Shown in pieces: positions 45,060 through 54,770 of a DNA stretch of 64,000 nucleotides; within the stretch, counting starts at the first letter, position 1; the number at the start of each line of letters is the position of its first letter. The stretch is taken from positions 1-64,000 of the forward strand of contig CAIOIZ010000005.1 in the NCBI GenBank assembly GCA_903858475.1, given 5' to 3'. Source of the DNA: an uncultured Bacteroidota bacterium. Its GTDB lineage: Bacteria; Bacteroidota; Bacteroidia; Chitinophagales; Chitinophagaceae. Both the position numbers and the translations under genes were made by a program. Below the pieces are notes generated by a model. The model searched no databases. It worked only from the letters and a program-made list of their open reading frames with translations, and was not told the DNA's origin.

Positions 45060-48000
45060 ATGAATTATCTTTTTGTTGTGAAAAAATATTTTTTCGGCAT
45101 TGTAATTCACTTGTCTCTTTTGTGCATTGCACAATATGGCAATGGTCAGTCTATTGGCAATGATTTATTGTTTGATTTGGTTGCACAAAGGCCAGCCCTC
45201 CCGGGGAATACCGTTAATTTTATTTTTCAGGACAGTCGGGGTTTTCTATGGCTATCAACCAACCGGGGACTTAGTCGCTACGATGGCAGCAATATTAAAA
45301 ACTATATTCGGATAGGAGAGAATGGAATCACCGATAAAACTATTAATGGTATCGCTGAGGATGGAGAGGGCAATCTGTGGTTCGGTACAGAAAGCGGGCT
45401 AAATAAATTAAATCCCTATACAGAAAAAATTATCCAATACCCCGAAGGAACTGGTCCCGGAACGATTCCTTATAAATGGTGCAATTATCTTTTTAGAGAT
45501 TCAAAAAAAAATCTGTGGTTGACAACAGAAAAGGGAATTGCCCGCTTCGACCCCAAGGCCAATCTATTCCATAATTATCCAATTACGGTGTATGGAAAAG
45601 ATGATCGAATCAATAAATTTATCAATAAGGTAGTAGAAGATACCCAGGGTAATTTCTGGTTGTCTACTTCCTATGGCATCAAAAAATTTAATCCTACTAC
45701 GGGTACTTACCAATCTTTTCATCATGAAGAAACAGATGGGCATAGCAGAATAGACAATGTATTCTTTTCGCTTTATATAGATCACGAAGGATGCATCTGG
45801 GCTGGTACATTTTCGGATGGCCTTTTCCGTTATAATATCAAGTCCAACGATTTTGAAAAAGTAAACCTGCCTGGTATCAATAAAGATCGGTTTACCATCA
45901 ACGATATTACGGAAGTTAAAGTGCAAGACCAGTGGTATTTTTTATTAGTAACCAATGGAGGGCTCTTTTCTTTTCGGTATTCAAATGCAAGGGCAATTGA
46001 TGTCTCTTACTCCTTAAAAGACAAGTGGTTGATTCGTTCATACCACGACCGACAGGAAAATCTTTGGATAGGTACGGATGAGGGCTTGTGGAAATTAAAT
46101 GTCAATTCTTTTGTTTTTAAATGGTTGCCCCTGCCATTGTCTGACCATAAATCAAAAGTGGTGTATCATGTCATTCCTTCCATTGATAGACCAGCCGACC
46201 AACTTTTTTTAAGCACTCAATCGGGATGGTATAGTTATGACGTAGCCACCCAAACGATTAGTCCTTATGCATTGCCTGTTGATAAAAATACGCTATTGGG
46301 AAATATCAATTATTGGCATGCCGATGAGCAGGGATATTGGTTTAGTTCCATGCAGGGGTTTGGATATTATAATGTAAAACAGCACAAGCTAATAGATTTA
46401 TCAAATAAAGTAATAGCGGCCTCTGATCAAAACAGCACTGGCTTTATTGTAAAAGCAACGGCTTCTAATTATTGGGTGACCATGCGGCGTTCCGGCATTT
46501 TGGTATACAATATACAAACTGGTAAGGACACGGTTATTTTTGGAAACAAAGCATTGGCCAATAATACCTATGGTCAGGCAATCAAAGATTTACAGAAAGG
46601 GAAGGATGGCTATATCTGGTTTACCTGCAGTAATAAATTATATAAAGTAAACCCTGCTACCTATGCTTATACCATTTATACTTCACCCTCATCCAGCGGA
46701 ACTGTAGCGGAGATTAAAAAGTTTCCATTAAGGATATTGTTCACAGCGGCTGGTAGATTAATCGTATGTAGTGAATTGTGTATTTATGAATTTAAAAATG
46801 AACAACTCGAAATTATTTATCCTTCCAGCGGTTTCAGTAATTATGCGATTGAAAAAATTTTAGAAGATGCGACGCATCATTACTGGGTTCAAACCGATGC
46901 AGGTCTTTTTAAAACAGATAGTTTGTTTTCTATCTGGGAAGACATGAATCAATTACCTGGATGGAAGGAATCCACCTTGCTTACCGATTTATATACACAG
47001 CTACCGGCTCAAATTTTATTTGCTTCGGATAATAAAATTGCCGTACTAAAGCAGGGCGATAAAAATAAACCTTCGAAGCCATTGAAGGTTTTGATTAGCC
47101 GCATAAGATATGGTCAGCAGGAGCAATACCTGGTTGATGCAAAAAGCCAATCAATCAATTGTTCTTATAAAGATGCTATTGAGATTGAATTGTCACCGGT
47201 GAATTTTATTGGGGAACGGGACAATCATATTTTGTATCAGTTAAAAGGCTGGGACAAAGAATGGAAAGAATTGACCAGAACGGGGTTGGTTCGCTATGAA
47301 CAGTTGCCCCCTGGCGAATATGAATTTCTTACCAAGTCGCGGAATGTGGCAGGATTCGAAGGAGCAGAATCTAGTCTATTCTTTACCGTTACTCCTCCTT
47401 TCTATATGACTTGGTGGTTTATTGTTTTGGCGATACTGTCACTGGCGCTGGGGATTTTTTTATTGTATCGTTTTCGGTTAAAGAAGGCGTTAGAGTTAGA
47501 GCGTATACGTACCCGTATTGCAACTGACCTGCACGATGATATTGGTGCTACTTTGAGTTCCATCTCCATGTATAGTCAGGCTGTGAAAGGGCAATTAAAA
47601 TCAGACAACGAGCACCTGAAAATGGTATTGGATAAAATGGGGGCCAACAGTAGAGAGATGGTAACCAGCATGAGTGATATCGTATGGGCTATTAATCCGG
47701 GCAATGATGAAGGCGCTAAACTGGTACAAAGGATGGAATCATTTGCTACTGATATTTGTGCCGTACGCAATATTGTTTTTGAGTTGCAGACCGATGAAAA
47801 ACTAAAAACAATGCCATTGCCTTTAGAGCATCGCAAAAATATTTATTTAGTATTTAAAGAAGCCTTGAATAATGCAGTAAAATATGCATCACCTCAACAT
47901 ATTAGGGCTAATTTATCCATCATTGGTAGAACTTTATTGCTTACTGTAATAGATGATGGCATTGGCTTCGACTCGAATACGACCATTAAAGGCAATGGTT

Positions 48001-48101
48001 TAAAAAATTTCCAAATTAGGGCTGCTGAAATAAAGGGAAGTATTAAAATAGATACGGCCCCAGGAAAAGGAACCAGTATTCAATTAAAGTGTACTATTTA
48101 A
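45060..48101 (+). CDS. Two-component regulator propeller sensor histidine kinase
   Basis: 1013 residues. A signal-like N-terminus ends NGQS near 32. Two beta-propellers of Reg_prop units follow (FIFQDSRGFLWLSTNRGLSR, IAEDGEGNLWFGTESGLNKL, VVEDTQGNFWLSTSYGIKKF), then a Y_Y_Y domain near 700-775 and one membrane helix near 783-803 (WWFIVLAILSLALGIFLL). The cytoplasmic part is HisKA_3 with H825 in ATDLHDDIGATL, then HATPase with EALNNAVKYA and DDGIGFD. No receiver domain, unlike hybrid Bacteroidetes systems; the partner is the next gene. The ligand is unknown; such propellers often sense glycans or envelope signals. Confidence 0.92.
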   Translation: MNYLFVVKKYFFGIVIHLSLLCIAQYGNGQSIGNDLLFDLVAQRPALPGNTVNFIFQDSRGFLWLSTNRGLSRYDGSNIKNYIRIGENGITDKTINGIAEDGEGNLWFGTESGLNKLNPYTEKIIQYPEGTGPGTIPYKWCNYLFRDSKKNLWLTTEKGIARFDPKANLFHNYPITVYGKDDRINKFINKVVEDTQGNFWLSTSYGIKKFNPTTGTYQSFHHEETDGHSRIDNVFFSLYIDHEGCIWAGTFSDGLFRYNIKSNDFEKVNLPGINKDRFTINDITEVKVQDQWYFLLVTNGGLFSFRYSNARAIDVSYSLKDKWLIRSYHDRQENLWIGTDEGLWKLNVNSFVFKWLPLPLSDHKSKVVYHVIPSIDRPADQLFLSTQSGWYSYDVATQTISPYALPVDKNTLLGNINYWHADEQGYWFSSMQGFGYYNVKQHKLIDLSNKVIAASDQNSTGFIVKATASNYWVTMRRSGILVYNIQTGKDTVIFGNKALANNTYGQAIKDLQKGKDGYIWFTCSNKLYKVNPATYAYTIYTSPSSSGTVAEIKKFPLRILFTAAGRLIVCSELCIYEFKNEQLEIIYPSSGFSNYAIEKILEDATHHYWVQTDAGLFKTDSLFSIWEDMNQLPGWKESTLLTDLYTQLPAQILFASDNKIAVLKQGDKNKPSKPLKVLISRIRYGQQEQYLVDAKSQSINCSYKDAIEIELSPVNFIGERDNHILYQLKGWDKEWKELTRTGLVRYEQLPPGEYEFLTKSRNVAGFEGAESSLFFTVTPPFYMTWWFIVLAILSLALGIFLLYRFRLKKALELERIRTRIATDLHDDIGATLSSISMYSQAVKGQLKSDNEHLKMVLDKMGANSREMVTSMSDIVWAINPGNDEGAKLVQRMESFATDICAVRNIVFELQTDEKLKTMPLPLEHRKNIYLVFKEALNNAVKYASPQHIRANLSIIGRTLLLTVIDDGIGFDSNTTIKGNGLKNFQIRAAEIKGSIKIDTAPGKGTSIQLKCTI

Positions 48102-48156
48102 TGATATTATCACCCTAATTGGCGATGCGTTGTTAATGAAATAAAAACCAGCTTTG

Positions 48157-48801
48157 ATGATTGAAAATAAAAAAATGCGGATAGCGATATTTGAAGACAA
48201 TCAAAAATTCAGAGAAAGTCTGGAGTTCACCATTGTAACCACAGCGGACATGGAATTATGTGGTTCATTTGAGGATACCAATCGACTCGAACAAAAAATA
48301 GCAGCTTTATTGCCAGATGTGGTATTGATGGATATCAATATTCCTGGCAAAAATGGCATTGAAGCAGCGAAGGAAATAAAAGCAAAGTTTCCAGCAGTGC
48401 ATGTTTGCATGCAAACAGTATTTGATGATGATGATAAAATATTTGCTTCCCTCTGCAATGGGGCATCTGGCTATATTTTAAAAAACACAGAGCCCGCCAA
48501 GTTATTACAAGCTATTCGGGAAGTGGCAGCAGGCGGGTCATTTTTTACTCCTTCTGTAGCAAAGAAAGTATTGAACTTCTTTTCTTTACAGCCAATGCAT
48601 TCAGAATATATTCAGCTCACTGAGAAAGAAAAAGAAGTGTTGAAGCATTTGGTAGATGGGCTCAGTTATAAAATGATTGCTGATAAAATTAATCTTAGTT
48701 TTCATACCATTCATTCGCATATCAAAAACATCTACGACAAACTGCATGTCAATAGTAAGGGGGAGGCAGTAGCCAAGGCCATCAGGAATAAACTGGTGTA
48801 A
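48157..48801 (+). CDS. NarL/LuxR-type response regulator
   Basis: From the ATG at 48157 the product is 214 residues; an ATG at 48175 (MRIAIFEDN) is also possible. The receiver domain has E13/D14, phosphoacceptor D59 in VLMDINIPG, and the conserved Lys in YILKNTEP. The C-terminal LuxR HTH has LTEKEKEVLKHLVDGLSYKM and FHTIHSHIKNIYDKL. It is 55 nt after the HisKA_3 kinase, its evident cognate partner. The terminator at 48831-48866 ends this pair. Target genes cannot be inferred. Confidence 0.93.
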   Translation: MIENKKMRIAIFEDNQKFRESLEFTIVTTADMELCGSFEDTNRLEQKIAALLPDVVLMDINIPGKNGIEAAKEIKAKFPAVHVCMQTVFDDDDKIFASLCNGASGYILKNTEPAKLLQAIREVAAGGSFFTPSVAKKVLNFFSLQPMHSEYIQLTEKEKEVLKHLVDGLSYKMIADKINLSFHTIHSHIKNIYDKLHVNSKGEAVAKAIRNKLV

Positions 48802-48830
48802 AAACAATTTATTTAGAGGATAAAAGGAGT

Positions 48831-48866
48831 AAAGAAGGAGTAGGCCTTCTTTCATTTTTTTTATTT
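48831..48866 (+). terminator. Terminator of the kinase/regulator operon
   Basis: Stem AAAGAAGG/CCTTCTTT (48831-48838 with 48845-48852) around AGTAGG, followed by CATTTTTTTTATTTT. It ends 7 nt before the comEC start. Confidence 0.85.
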
Positions 48867-48872
48867 TGAGGC

Positions 48873-50972
48873 ATGCAACCTAGGTTTCACATTCCGCTTT
48901 GGAAAACTGCACCCATTATTCGGCTATTGGTACCCATGCTATGGGGGATTGCAGTAGAATGGTATGGTGCAATTTCATTTGCGTCTATTCTTTACTGCTT
49001 GTTTGTTGGAATCTTACTACTCTTCGGATTTTATTTTTTACCCATATCCATTCAGTTTTTGTGGAAGCCGTTAAGAGGAATACTAATTAGTCTGTTACTG
49101 CTATTTGTGGGCGCCATGCTTTGTTGGCAAAAAGACATTCGGCACCAGCTTGATTGGTATGGTAATTTTTACCATTCACAGGATTATGTTGTTGCCCGCA
49201 TATTAGAACCGCTCATTGAAAAGCCCAAGTCCTATAAATCGATTGCGATGGTGGAATCCTTGATTCGGAATGACTCCATTATTTCCTGCACCGGTCAGGC
49301 GGTTATTTATTTTTCCAGAGATAGCATAGTAAACCATTTAGAATATGGTGATCAAATTATTTTTAGAAAATCTTTACAGGAAATACAAAATACTGGCAAC
49401 CCAGGCGCTTTCGATTATAAGCAGTATGCTGCCTTTCACCAAAGGCATCATCAGGTATTTTTAAAAGAATCAGATTGGGTATTGCTTCCTCAAAAAAAAA
49501 TAAATCGTTTTCAGCAATTCATCTTTAGCGCCAGTACCGCTATTATTCAAGGGCTTCGCAAGTATATAAGTGCAGACCCTTCCATACAAGGTATTGCCGA
49601 AGCGTTATTGATTGGATATACCAACGACCTTGATAAAGATCTGGTGCAAGCATACAGTAATACAGGTGTAGTGCATATCATAGCAATTTCGGGTATGCAT
49701 TTGGGTTTGATATATGTAATGTTGACATGGATATTTTCTAAAATCCCCTACATAAAAAAATCAGCCATCCTTCGCTATATTTTAATCCTTAGTCTGCTTT
49801 GGGTTTTTTCATTACTTACAGGTGCAGGAGCCTCGGTGATTCGTTCTGCTGTGATGTTTAGCTTTATGCTAACGGGACAAACATTTTTCAAGCAATCGTC
49901 TATATATAATTCATTGGCTGCAGCTGCTTTGGTAATGTTGGCTTATAATCCATTTTATTTGTGGGAACTGGGCTTTCAGTTGAGTTATTTGGCCATCATT
50001 GGAATACTGGTATTTCAAAAGCCACTCTACCACCTACTGTATATACCCTACAAATGGCTCGATAAAATTTGGGAACTGGCTGCTGTTTCCATTGCGGCAC
50101 AAATACTGACATTTCCTATTTGTATGTATTATTTTCATCAGTTTCCTAATTTTTTTCTTTTCACCAATCTATTGACAGTGCCTTTATCCAGTATCATATT
50201 AATACTTGAAATACTACTCATGGCTTTTAGTTGGTTGCCCCAACTGCCTATTTATTTGGGAAGGCTTACAAGTATGCTGATTCAGTGGATGAATGATATA
50301 GTATTATGGGTAAATGCCAGCGAATGGGCCGTGTGGAAAGGAATAAGCATTTCATGGCTTGCTACTGGTTTGTTATATGCATGGCTAATTTCAATGGCTT
50401 ATTGGTTACTGGGCCGCCAACTAAAGCAATTGATAATTTCCTTGATTATTTTACTCGGCCTCTGTATCTCCAACGCCTACCGGGAATGGGGAGCTGCAAC
50501 ACAAGAACGATTCATTGTATATCAAATACCAAGGCATTTTGCGCTTGATTTTATTGTAGGAAAACAGTTGTATGGAATATCCGATACTGCAGTAAAAGCT
50601 AATAAACATTTTCAAAATACAACTATCGATGCTGCCCGAATTTATTTTCACGCAAAAAAAATACCTAAACCCTTGAAAGAATTGTATCATAACAATTTTT
50701 TTTATCAGTTTGCGGGAAAAAGAATCGCTATTATTGATCAAGCATTTGAATGTATTATTCCTCCCCAAAAAATTAAATTGGATTACTTAGTACTTACTAA
50801 TAATCCATCCATGTCCATTGCATTTCTTAATCAAGTATTCGAAGTAAAACTCTTCATTTTAGACGCTGCTAACAGCTTGTGGAAAATTGGAAAATGGAAA
50901 CAAGAATGCGAAGCATTACATTTGCGTTTTCATTCAATTCCGGAGGATGGTGCTTTTGTATCCGAAATTTAA
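48873..50972 (+). CDS. comEC: ComEC/Rec2-family DNA uptake channel
   Basis: 699 residues. An N-terminal set of helices (WGIAVEWYGAI) and a DUF4131-like OB region (YHSQDYVVARI) precede the Competence domain: IAEALLIGYTNDLDKDLVQA, HIIAISGMHLGLIYVMLTWI and GAGASVIRSAVMFSF. The last 170 residues are beta-rich (DFIVGKQLYG, LVLTNNPSM) in the place of the metallo-beta-lactamase domain, but no HxHxDH is present. It forms the inner-membrane channel through which single-stranded DNA enters during transformation. Other competence genes are not nearby. Confidence 0.88.
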   Translation: MQPRFHIPLWKTAPIIRLLVPMLWGIAVEWYGAISFASILYCLFVGILLLFGFYFLPISIQFLWKPLRGILISLLLLFVGAMLCWQKDIRHQLDWYGNFYHSQDYVVARILEPLIEKPKSYKSIAMVESLIRNDSIISCTGQAVIYFSRDSIVNHLEYGDQIIFRKSLQEIQNTGNPGAFDYKQYAAFHQRHHQVFLKESDWVLLPQKKINRFQQFIFSASTAIIQGLRKYISADPSIQGIAEALLIGYTNDLDKDLVQAYSNTGVVHIIAISGMHLGLIYVMLTWIFSKIPYIKKSAILRYILILSLLWVFSLLTGAGASVIRSAVMFSFMLTGQTFFKQSSIYNSLAAAALVMLAYNPFYLWELGFQLSYLAIIGILVFQKPLYHLLYIPYKWLDKIWELAAVSIAAQILTFPICMYYFHQFPNFFLFTNLLTVPLSSIILILEILLMAFSWLPQLPIYLGRLTSMLIQWMNDIVLWVNASEWAVWKGISISWLATGLLYAWLISMAYWLLGRQLKQLIISLIILLGLCISNAYREWGAATQERFIVYQIPRHFALDFIVGKQLYGISDTAVKANKHFQNTTIDAARIYFHAKKIPKPLKELYHNNFFYQFAGKRIAIIDQAFECIIPPQKIKLDYLVLTNNPSMSIAFLNQVFEVKLFILDAANSLWKIGKWKQECEALHLRFHSIPEDGAFVSEI

Positions 50973-51009
50973 TTAATCATTCATCACCATCCACCACATA
51001 CTTGACTCC

Positions 51010-52518
51010 ATGAACAAAAAAATTAATTCAGCACTCATTTCTGTCTTTTATAAAGATGGGTTGGAAAACATTATTCTTCAGCTTCAACAACTGGGTATTA
51101 CTATTTATTCAACCGGTGGAACGCAAAAATTTATTGAAGACTTGGGTGTTGCCTGTATACCAGTTGAATCATTGACGAGCTATCCTTCTATTTTGGGAGG
51201 ACGAGTTAAAACCCTTCATCCTATAGTGTTTGGTGGCATTTTAGGGAAAAGAGACGATGCTCAACACCTGGCCGAGATGAAGCAATTCCAAATTCCAGCC
51301 ATTGATTTGGTGATTGTTGACTTATATCCTTTTGAAGAAACGGTGAAATCTACAACTGACGAAAATGCCATCATTGAAAAAATAGATATTGGTGGTCCAT
51401 CAATGATACGGGCGGCAGCTAAAAATCATCGCGACCTGGTAGTGGTGGCTGCTAAAAAAGAGTATGCTGCATTAGAGCAAATACTTAAAGAACAGGCAGG
51501 GTCAACTACGCTGGAACAAAGACGTGTTTTTGCCATCAAAGCTTTTGATGTATGTACTGGATATGATATTGCCATTTCAAATTATTTCAATAAAACAGCC
51601 TTCAATAATCCTTTTGGTAAATCAAAAACAGTTTTGCGTTATGGCGAAAATCCACATCAGTCTGCTACTTTCCATGGAGAACTCGATGCCTTATTTACAC
51701 AGTTAAATGGCAAAGAATTATCGTACAACAATTTGGTAGATGTAGATGCCGCCATTCAATTGATTAAAGAGTTTACAGAAACTAGTTTTGCCATTATCAA
51801 GCATACCAATGTTTGTGGCGTTGCACAACGCTCCACTGTAAAAGCATCATGGGATGCTGCATTGGCGGGTGATCCTGAAAGTGCCTTTGGCGGGGTGTTG
51901 GTAACTAACGGATTGGTAGATATTGAAACAGCCAATGCAATCAGTGAATTATTTTTTGAAGTATTGATTGCGCCCGCTTTTGCAGCAGAAGCGGTTGCCG
52001 TGTTGAGCAGCAAAAAAAACAGGATCCTCTTACAATTAATGCCCACTGAAAAAAATATTGAAATACAATCTAGGTCATTATTAAACGGTAGTTTATCACA
52101 GGAACAGGATACAGGAAATTATAGCGAATGGACAGAAGTAGGGGGAAGAGCCTGCACCGCTTCAGAAAAGGAAGACCTTGAATTTGCCAATTTGGTTTGC
52201 AAACATTTAAAAAGCAATGCTATTGCCTTGGTAAAAAATAAGCAGCTATGCGGCAAGGGTTGTGGCCAAACAAGTAGAATTGATTCTTTGCGTCAATCCA
52301 TCGAAAAAGCAAAACAATTCAATTTTGATTTACAAGGGGCTGTATTAGCAAGCGATGCCTTTTTTCCTTTTGATGATTGCGTAAAAATTGCACATGCAGC
52401 AGGCATAACTTCTTTTATTCAACCTGGTGGATCTATTCGTGATAAAGATAGTATTGCTTATTGTCAAGAACAGCAACTAGCCATGGTAATCACTGGCAGA
52501 AGGCATTTTAAACATTAA
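51010..52518 (+). CDS. purH: Bifunctional AICAR formyltransferase/IMP cyclohydrolase
   Basis: 502 residues in two parts. Residues 1-190 are the IMP cyclohydrolase (MGS-like) domain with ISTGGTQKF-type YSTGGTQKFIEDLG, SYPSILGGRVKTLHPIVFGG and DIGGPSMIRAAAKNH. The rest is the AICAR transformylase with RYGENPHQSATFHG, FAIIKHTNVCGVAQ (catalytic KH pair), ESAFGGVL and IQPGGSIRDKDSI. It carries out the last two steps of purine synthesis. No other pur gene lies nearby, and the gap to comEC is 37 nt, so transcription could be shared. Confidence 0.96.
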   Translation: MNKKINSALISVFYKDGLENIILQLQQLGITIYSTGGTQKFIEDLGVACIPVESLTSYPSILGGRVKTLHPIVFGGILGKRDDAQHLAEMKQFQIPAIDLVIVDLYPFEETVKSTTDENAIIEKIDIGGPSMIRAAAKNHRDLVVVAAKKEYAALEQILKEQAGSTTLEQRRVFAIKAFDVCTGYDIAISNYFNKTAFNNPFGKSKTVLRYGENPHQSATFHGELDALFTQLNGKELSYNNLVDVDAAIQLIKEFTETSFAIIKHTNVCGVAQRSTVKASWDAALAGDPESAFGGVLVTNGLVDIETANAISELFFEVLIAPAFAAEAVAVLSSKKNRILLQLMPTEKNIEIQSRSLLNGSLSQEQDTGNYSEWTEVGGRACTASEKEDLEFANLVCKHLKSNAIALVKNKQLCGKGCGQTSRIDSLRQSIEKAKQFNFDLQGAVLASDAFFPFDDCVKIAHAAGITSFIQPGGSIRDKDSIAYCQEQQLAMVITGRRHFKH

Positions 52519-52535
52519 TTATTGTAAATTTAAAT

Positions 52536-53459
52536 ATGTCTTTTCTCTCTAATAAAAATATACCTGCCCCTGCATTCAGGCATCGTCCAGGGGCAAAGGC
52601 TTATTTGTTGTTGTTCTTTGTTTGCATTGGTTGGGGCAGCACTTGGGTGGCATCAAAAGTGGGCGTTAGTAATATGCCGGCCTTGCAAATGGTAGCCATG
52701 CGTCAATTATTTGCAGGGTTGATTTTCTGTTCCTTATTCTTAATTAAAAGACATCCACTTCCTACAAAGGCTCAATGGAAAATTATTTTATTGCTTGCGG
52801 TATTTAATTTCATTTTAAGTAATAGCCTTAGCACATGGGGAGTTCGATTTATTTCTCCTGGTTTAGGTGCCATTATTGGAGCCATCTTCCCTTTATGGTT
52901 GGTCATTATATATTTTTTCAGAGGAAAATCTATCAATCGCGCCTCTATAATTGGGATGATTATAGGATTTTTAGGAATCTGTATTATTTTTAACGATCAT
53001 CTCAGTGATTTTTTAAATCCAGCATTTCGGTTTGGAATCATCATATCTATTATTTCAACTTTAACTTGGGCTATCGGCTCTATATATACGCAGGAGCACA
53101 TTTTTGGGTTTAATCCTTATTTCGGACTTGGGATTCAAATGTTTGTATCAGGCATGGTGTTGTATAGTACTGCTTATTTCACTAATCAAACATTGCCACT
53201 TGCTGATATTCCACTTATCTCTTGGAAAGCGATAGCCTATTTGGTTATTGCTGGTTCAGTGCTCGTTTTTTCTGCCTATATCTATATTTTGAAACATTTG
53301 CCAATGGAAATAGCCTCCATTTATGCGTACATGAATCCCGTTTTTGCTATTTTAATAGGCCATTTTTTCTTCCCCGATAGCATTACGGCGAGTTTGCTGA
53401 TTGGTGGTGCAGTAACCTTAGCGGGGGTTTACATGGTGAATAGAAGTATTCGTAAATAA
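52536..53459 (+). CDS. DMT-superfamily (EamA) transporter
   Basis: 307 residues with about ten hydrophobic helices arranged in two EamA halves (first from AYLLLFFVCIGWGSTWVASK, second from IISIISTLTWAIGSIYTQE). The end, PVFAILIGHFFFPDSITASL, is typical. EamA proteins export amino acids, nucleosides or other metabolites. The proximity to purH (17 nt) would allow co-transcription and makes a purine-related substrate possible but not shown. Confidence 0.9.
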   Translation: MSFLSNKNIPAPAFRHRPGAKAYLLLFFVCIGWGSTWVASKVGVSNMPALQMVAMRQLFAGLIFCSLFLIKRHPLPTKAQWKIILLLAVFNFILSNSLSTWGVRFISPGLGAIIGAIFPLWLVIIYFFRGKSINRASIIGMIIGFLGICIIFNDHLSDFLNPAFRFGIIISIISTLTWAIGSIYTQEHIFGFNPYFGLGIQMFVSGMVLYSTAYFTNQTLPLADIPLISWKAIAYLVIAGSVLVFSAYIYILKHLPMEIASIYAYMNPVFAILIGHFFFPDSITASLLIGGAVTLAGVYMVNRSIRK

Positions 53460-53534
53460 GCAGGTTCTCGGTCTATTCCACTTTTCCCGCATTTATTTGG
53501 TTTACTTTGCAGTGCATTTAAATGTCTTTTATAT

Positions 53535-54716
53535 ATGCCCTTTCGTAAAATTATCAATGACCCTGTGTATGGTTTTATAACCATTGATGATGAGTTGATC
53601 TTTAAGATTATCGCACATCCCTATTATCAGCGTTTACGCAGAATTAATCAAATGGCGATGGCACACTTAGTATATCCAGGAGCAGTGCATACTAGGCTGC
53701 ATCATTCCTTGGGTGCTTATCATTTGATGTATAATGCTTTGGCAGAATTAAAAAGCAAGGGCGTGGAAATTAGTTGGGAAGAAGACCAAGCGGCTAAAGT
53801 TGCCATATTGCTACACGATATAGGGCATGGGCCCTTTAGTCATGCATTAGAACATGTATTGATTGAGGGAATGCATCACGAAGCAATCTCTTTATTGATT
53901 ATGAAGGAGCTGAACCAACAATTGGAGGGAAAATTGCAAATGGCCATCGATATATTTACCAATGTGCATCCTAAAAAGTTTTTATACCAATTAATCAGTG
54001 GTCAATTGGATGTAGATAGAATGGATTATTTATCACGCGATAGTTTTTTTAGCGGTGTAAGTGAAGGCGTCATTGGGTACGATCGAATACTGAAGATGTT
54101 AACCGTGCACAATGGAGAGCTGATGATTGAAGAAAAAGGCATTTATTCGGTCGAAAAATTTTTGGTCAGTCGCAGGCTGATGTATTGGCAGGTGTATTTA
54201 CACAAAACAGTTATATGCGCCGAACAAATGCTTCAACGCATCATTAAAAGAGCCAAATACATCAAGGCTACCACCAATTCTATATTAAACAAATTTATAA
54301 ATGAGCCAATCAGTACTGTTACATTGGATGAGTTTTGCGGATTAGATGACTATGATGTATTAGCCGTAATAAAAGAATGGAGTCATCATCCGGATTTGGT
54401 TTTATCTACGCTGTGTCAGGGAATTATTAATCGCCAATTATTGAAAGTACAGTTTTCTGCAACGGCCATCGATGTCCAAATATTGGAAAATAAAACAGCA
54501 TCTGCTGCCTCCAAATTAAACCTTTCATTAGAAGATGCATCTTGGTTAGTATTTACTGGCGAAGCAGTAAGTAGTACTTATAATTTTGAAGATGAACATA
54601 TTCATATTTTGTTCAAAGATGGAACCGTGCGAGATATTTCTGAAGTTGACAATGCATTGATAAATCAAAATTTAAGGGGTAAGGTTAGAAAATATTATAT
54701 TTGTTATGTCCGATAA
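53535..54716 (+). CDS. HD-domain phosphohydrolase (dNTPase-like)
   Basis: 393 residues. The HD motif set is intact: HTRLHHSLGAYHLM (first His), ILLHDIGHGPFSHALEH (HD plus GHGPFSH, as in SamHD1 and dGTPases), then HHEAISLLIM, and QLDVDRMDYLSRDSFF with the last Asp. The C-terminal third is helical and beta with no recognised domain. The family splits deoxynucleotide triphosphates or related compounds; the substrate is not known. It lies directly upstream of lpxD (54 nt), a neighbour pair common in Bacteroidetes. Confidence 0.9.
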   Translation: MPFRKIINDPVYGFITIDDELIFKIIAHPYYQRLRRINQMAMAHLVYPGAVHTRLHHSLGAYHLMYNALAELKSKGVEISWEEDQAAKVAILLHDIGHGPFSHALEHVLIEGMHHEAISLLIMKELNQQLEGKLQMAIDIFTNVHPKKFLYQLISGQLDVDRMDYLSRDSFFSGVSEGVIGYDRILKMLTVHNGELMIEEKGIYSVEKFLVSRRLMYWQVYLHKTVICAEQMLQRIIKRAKYIKATTNSILNKFINEPISTVTLDEFCGLDDYDVLAVIKEWSHHPDLVLSTLCQGIINRQLLKVQFSATAIDVQILENKTASAASKLNLSLEDASWLVFTGEAVSSTYNFEDEHIHILFKDGTVRDISEVDNALINQNLRGKVRKYYICYVR

Positions 54717-54770
54717 ATCCGAATCCTTGTTCGATAGGATGAAAAAGAATGAATCATTCAATACATTAAT

